Assembly (NCBI GenBank): GCA_047632755.1
Contig: JBLIDT010000015.1
Span: forward strand, 1-64,000
DNA: 64,000 bases
Reading direction: 5' to 3'
Source of the DNA: JAKVAV01 sp047632755
GTDB lineage: Bacteria > Bacteroidota > Bacteroidia > Flavobacteriales_D > Cryomorphaceae
The notes beneath the pieces were generated by a model that had not been told where the DNA came from, searched no databases, and was given only the letters and a program-made list of their open reading frames with translations. Positions 61,385 through 64,000 of the stretch are shown here, in pieces. How positions within the stretch are numbered: the first letter of the stretch is position 1; each line of letters opens with the position of its first letter. The translations under genes were made by a program, and so were the position numbers.

Positions 61385-61457
61385 TCGAAACTAAGACTAC
61401 ATAAAGAGGAATTGGGTACCTTTAGGCTCCCGATGAAAAATCGAAATTAAGATTACA
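61385..61457 (+). repeat. Direct repeat in the secA leader
   Basis: TCGAAACTAAGACTACA (61385-61401) recurs as TCGAAATTAAGATTACA (61441-61457) with only two C/T differences, 56 bases apart, the second copy ending 3 bases before the secA ATG. The first also forms a small hairpin GTAGTC/GACTAC. No clear -7 element lies in this gap. Confidence 0.5.
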
Positions 61458-61460
61458 CCT

Positions 61461-64000
61461 ATGCTAGGTTCTGTTACTAAAACACTCAAGAAATTATTCG
61501 GAGATAAATCCGAAAAAGATGTCAAAGCGGCGCAGCCATTGGTCGACAAAACCAAAGGGTTTTACGAGCAATTTGATTCTCTGACTCACGATGAGTTGAG
61601 GGCTAAAACGAGTGAGCTAAAAGCCAAAATCAAAGCAGCTACCAACGACCTCGAAGAAGAGAAAGCCGCACTCCAGAAAAAGGTGGATGACGATCCCGAA
61701 ATGGAGATTGAAAAGAAGGAAGAATTCTTCAAGCAGATCGATGAGATCGTAGCTAAGACGGACGATAAAATCGAAGAAATACTTTTAGAAATTCTCCCAG
61801 AAGCTTTTGCTGTGGTTAAGCAAACAGCCAATAGATTCAAGGAAAACGAAAGAATCGAAGTCACGGCTACTGATTTTGACCGTGATTTAGCAGCGACAAA
61901 AGGAAACATCCTTATAGAAGGCGATAAAGCTATTTGGAAAAACTCGTGGCTCGCGGCGGGAACCGAGATCAAGTGGGATATGGTGCACTACGACGTGCAG
62001 CTGATTGGTGGTATCGCGCTTCACGAGGGAAAAGTAGCCGAGATGCAAACGGGAGAAGGTAAGACCCTTGTGGCTACCCTGCCCGTTTATCTGAATGCTT
62101 TGACAGGAAAAGGAGTTCACTTGGTAACAGTAAACGACTACCTAGCGCGTCGTGACTCGGAGTGGATGGGTCCCATTTATGAATTTCACGGTCTATCGGT
62201 AGACTGTATCGATAAGCACCAGCCCAATAGCGACGAGCGCCGCAAGGCTTACAAGTCCGACATCACTTTTGGTACAAACAACGAATTTGGTTTTGACTAT
62301 TTGCGCGATAACATGGCCAGTTCGCCTGACCGATTGGTACAGCGCAAACACCACTACGGCATTGTCGATGAGGTAGATTCGGTATTGATTGACGATGCGC
62401 GAACTCCACTGATCATCTCGGGGCCAACACCAAGAGGGGACGAACACCTTTTTAACGATCTTAGACCAAAAGTCGAAAAGCTCTATAACGCTCAGAAAAA
62501 ATTAGTTACTGGTCTTTTGGCGGAAGCCAAGAAAAAAATTGGAAATCCCGATGAGAAAAAATCCTCGAAAGAGGAGCTCAACGAAGGAAGTTTATCCCTC
62601 TTTAGAGCCTTTCGAGGTTTACCGAAGAATAAGGCTTTAATCAAGTATCTAAGTCTCCCAGGTATAAAGCAGACGCTCCTTAAAACGGAAGGCTACTACC
62701 TTCAAGACAATGAGAAGGAGATGCCGAAGGCGGATGAAGAACTATACTTCACTATCGATGAGAAGAGCAATGCCATCGAGCTGACGGAGAAAGGTACTGA
62801 CCTGATTTCTTCCAATACCGAAGACGCCGACTTCTTCATACTTCCAGACATGGGTACGCTCTTAATGGATCTTGACAATAAAGAAGTAAGCGATGAAGAG
62901 AAGGCGAAGGAGAAGGACGAACTTTTGCGAAATTACTCGGTAAAGGCGGAACGAATTCACACAATCAACCAATTGCTGAAATCATACAGTCTCTTCGAGA
63001 AAGATGTGGACTATGTGGTGATGGACAATAAGGTGAAAATCGTAGATGAGCAAACGGGCCGTATTATGGAAGGTCGACGTTACAGCGACGGGCTTCACCA
63101 AGCGATTGAATCTAAGGAGAACGTAAAGATTGAGGATGCCACGCAAACATACGCGACAGTTACCCTTCAAAACTACTTCAGGATGTACCATAAGCTGTCG
63201 GGGATGACAGGTACGGCCGAAACAGAAGCAGGAGAACTTTGGGACATCTACAAATTGGATGTGATGATTATTCCAACGAATCGTCCGATTGTGCGGGACG
63301 ATAGGGAAGACAAGGTTTACAAAACCAAGCGAGAAAAATACAATGCCTCAATAGATGAGATAGTGGAATTATCGAAGGCGGGAAGACCTGTTTTGGTTGG
63401 AACCACTTCGGTTGAGATTTCAGAATTCTTGAGCCGCTCATTAAAAATGCGGGGAATAGAGCACAATGTGCTTAACGCAAAACTTCACGCCCGAGAGGCA
63501 GATGTGGTGGCCGAAGCAGGTCGCCCGGGCGCAGTAACCATTGCTACCAACATGGCTGGTCGTGGAACTGACATCAAACTCCGTGAGGGTGTGAAAGAAG
63601 CCGGAGGACTCGCGATTGTAGGTACAGAAAAACACGACTCACGTCGAGTTGACCGTCAGCTTCGCGGACGAGCAGGTCGTCAAGGAGATCCGGGTTCATC
63701 TCAATTCTACATCTCGTTGGAAGATGATTTGATGCGCCTTTTCGGTTCAGACCGAATTGCGAAGATGATGGACAGACTAGGACTTGAGGAAGGTGAAGTG
63801 ATCCAACACTCGATGATTACCAAATCCATCGAACGAGCACAGCGTAAGGTTGAAGAAAACAATTTCGGTATTCGTAAGCGATTATTGGAATACGATGATG
63901 TGATGAACTCACAGCGTGAGGTAATCTACAAAAGACGAAAGCACGCTCTCTTTGGCGATCGATTGGAGCTAGATATTCAAAACATGTTCCGCGACTTAGC
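61461..64000 (+). CDS. secA: Preprotein translocase ATPase SecA (partial, right edge)
   Basis: 846 codons seen, open at the window end. MLGSVTKTLKKLFGDKSEKD, DEAD motor with MQTGEGKT (Walker A, about 195), VNDYLARRDSEWMG, TFGTNNEFGFDYLRDNMA, VDEVDSVLIDDARTPLIISG, then MAGRGTDIKL and QLRGRAGRQGDPGSS (helicase motif VI). Inserts rich in Lys and Glu (about 60-100 and around 350-400) are typical of Bacteroidota SecA, about 1100 residues when complete. SecA drives export through SecYEG and thus feeds the T9SS cargo seen in the window. Confidence 0.95.
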   Translation, partial: MLGSVTKTLKKLFGDKSEKDVKAAQPLVDKTKGFYEQFDSLTHDELRAKTSELKAKIKAATNDLEEEKAALQKKVDDDPEMEIEKKEEFFKQIDEIVAKTDDKIEEILLEILPEAFAVVKQTANRFKENERIEVTATDFDRDLAATKGNILIEGDKAIWKNSWLAAGTEIKWDMVHYDVQLIGGIALHEGKVAEMQTGEGKTLVATLPVYLNALTGKGVHLVTVNDYLARRDSEWMGPIYEFHGLSVDCIDKHQPNSDERRKAYKSDITFGTNNEFGFDYLRDNMASSPDRLVQRKHHYGIVDEVDSVLIDDARTPLIISGPTPRGDEHLFNDLRPKVEKLYNAQKKLVTGLLAEAKKKIGNPDEKKSSKEELNEGSLSLFRAFRGLPKNKALIKYLSLPGIKQTLLKTEGYYLQDNEKEMPKADEELYFTIDEKSNAIELTEKGTDLISSNTEDADFFILPDMGTLLMDLDNKEVSDEEKAKEKDELLRNYSVKAERIHTINQLLKSYSLFEKDVDYVVMDNKVKIVDEQTGRIMEGRRYSDGLHQAIESKENVKIEDATQTYATVTLQNYFRMYHKLSGMTGTAETEAGELWDIYKLDVMIIPTNRPIVRDDREDKVYKTKREKYNASIDEIVELSKAGRPVLVGTTSVEISEFLSRSLKMRGIEHNVLNAKLHAREADVVAEAGRPGAVTIATNMAGRGTDIKLREGVKEAGGLAIVGTEKHDSRRVDRQLRGRAGRQGDPGSSQFYISLEDDLMRLFGSDRIAKMMDRLGLEEGEVIQHSMITKSIERAQRKVEENNFGIRKRLLEYDDVMNSQREVIYKRRKHALFGDRLELDIQNMFRDL

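Overview
The window is a stretch of chromosome from a member of the Bacteroidota, most likely a gliding or T9SS-bearing marine-type Flavobacteriales. The evidence is the genes for PorU, PorV, a PorP/SprF protein and GldJ, three proteins built as type IX secretion cargo (PKD arrays, type A and type B C-terminal signals), a menaquinone cluster, NhaD, and many promoters with the Bacteroidota -7 element TAnnTTTG, often placed only a few bases before the start codon. The assignment below order level is inference. No phage, plasmid, rRNA, CRISPR array or transposase gene was seen.

Layout. 1-3.7 kb (minus): the N-terminal 1239 residues of a giant secreted PKD-repeat protein that continues past the left edge. 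3.8-5.7 kb (minus): an overlapping lipoprotein pair, an MbnP-like copper protein and a di-heme MauG/MbnH-like peroxidase. 5.8-17.8 kb: the two subunits of an AddAB-type recombination nuclease, separated by about 6 kb holding an SRAP/HMCES-like protein, an ElaA acetyltransferase, unknown genes, a second PKD/T9SS protein and a TPR protein. The two junctions of this 6 kb carry inverted copies of a small repeat with terminal inverted repeats; a third copy lies at 58.0 kb. 18.1-25.6 kb: an orphan OmpR-type regulator, then hotdog thioesterase, menF, menD, (STAS-like gene on the other strand), menA, menC, menE; menB and menH are not in the window. 25.5-36.9 kb: rluD, a T9SS type A cargo lipid-envelope-type gene and a PASTA protein in one overlapping operon, divergent ddl, then rdgB, plsC-like acyltransferase, pheT and recG. 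37.0-49.9 kb: pdhC, pdhA, cdd, ispF, porV and porU on the minus strand, divergent from porP/sprF, gldJ and murF. 49.9-58.0 kb: acyl-CoA dehydrogenase, anmK, glutamate/leucine-type dehydrogenase, nhaD, an exbB-exbD-tonB set and folC. 58.0-58.9 kb: small repeat, tRNA-Val(TAC) with a clear promoter and terminator, then three tandem hairpin-containing repeats. 58.9-64 kb: methyltransferase, LolD-type ATPase, cobalamin adenosyltransferase, a DUF2795 protein and the first 846 codons of secA.

The genes fit a housekeeping chromosome with a strong cell-envelope theme: protein export (SecA), the T9SS maturation peptidase PorU with its shuttle PorV, a PorP-type membrane protein and GldJ, three probable cargo proteins, peptidoglycan synthesis and recycling (Ddl, MurF, AnmK, PASTA), TonB energising genes, and quinone synthesis. 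The most unusual content is in the non-coding DNA: a mobile-looking 124-161 bp repeat family sitting exactly at gene ends, with an exchangeable internal hairpin, and a tandem array downstream of tRNA-Val in which hairpins vary with preserved pairing around an invariant 27-base core.
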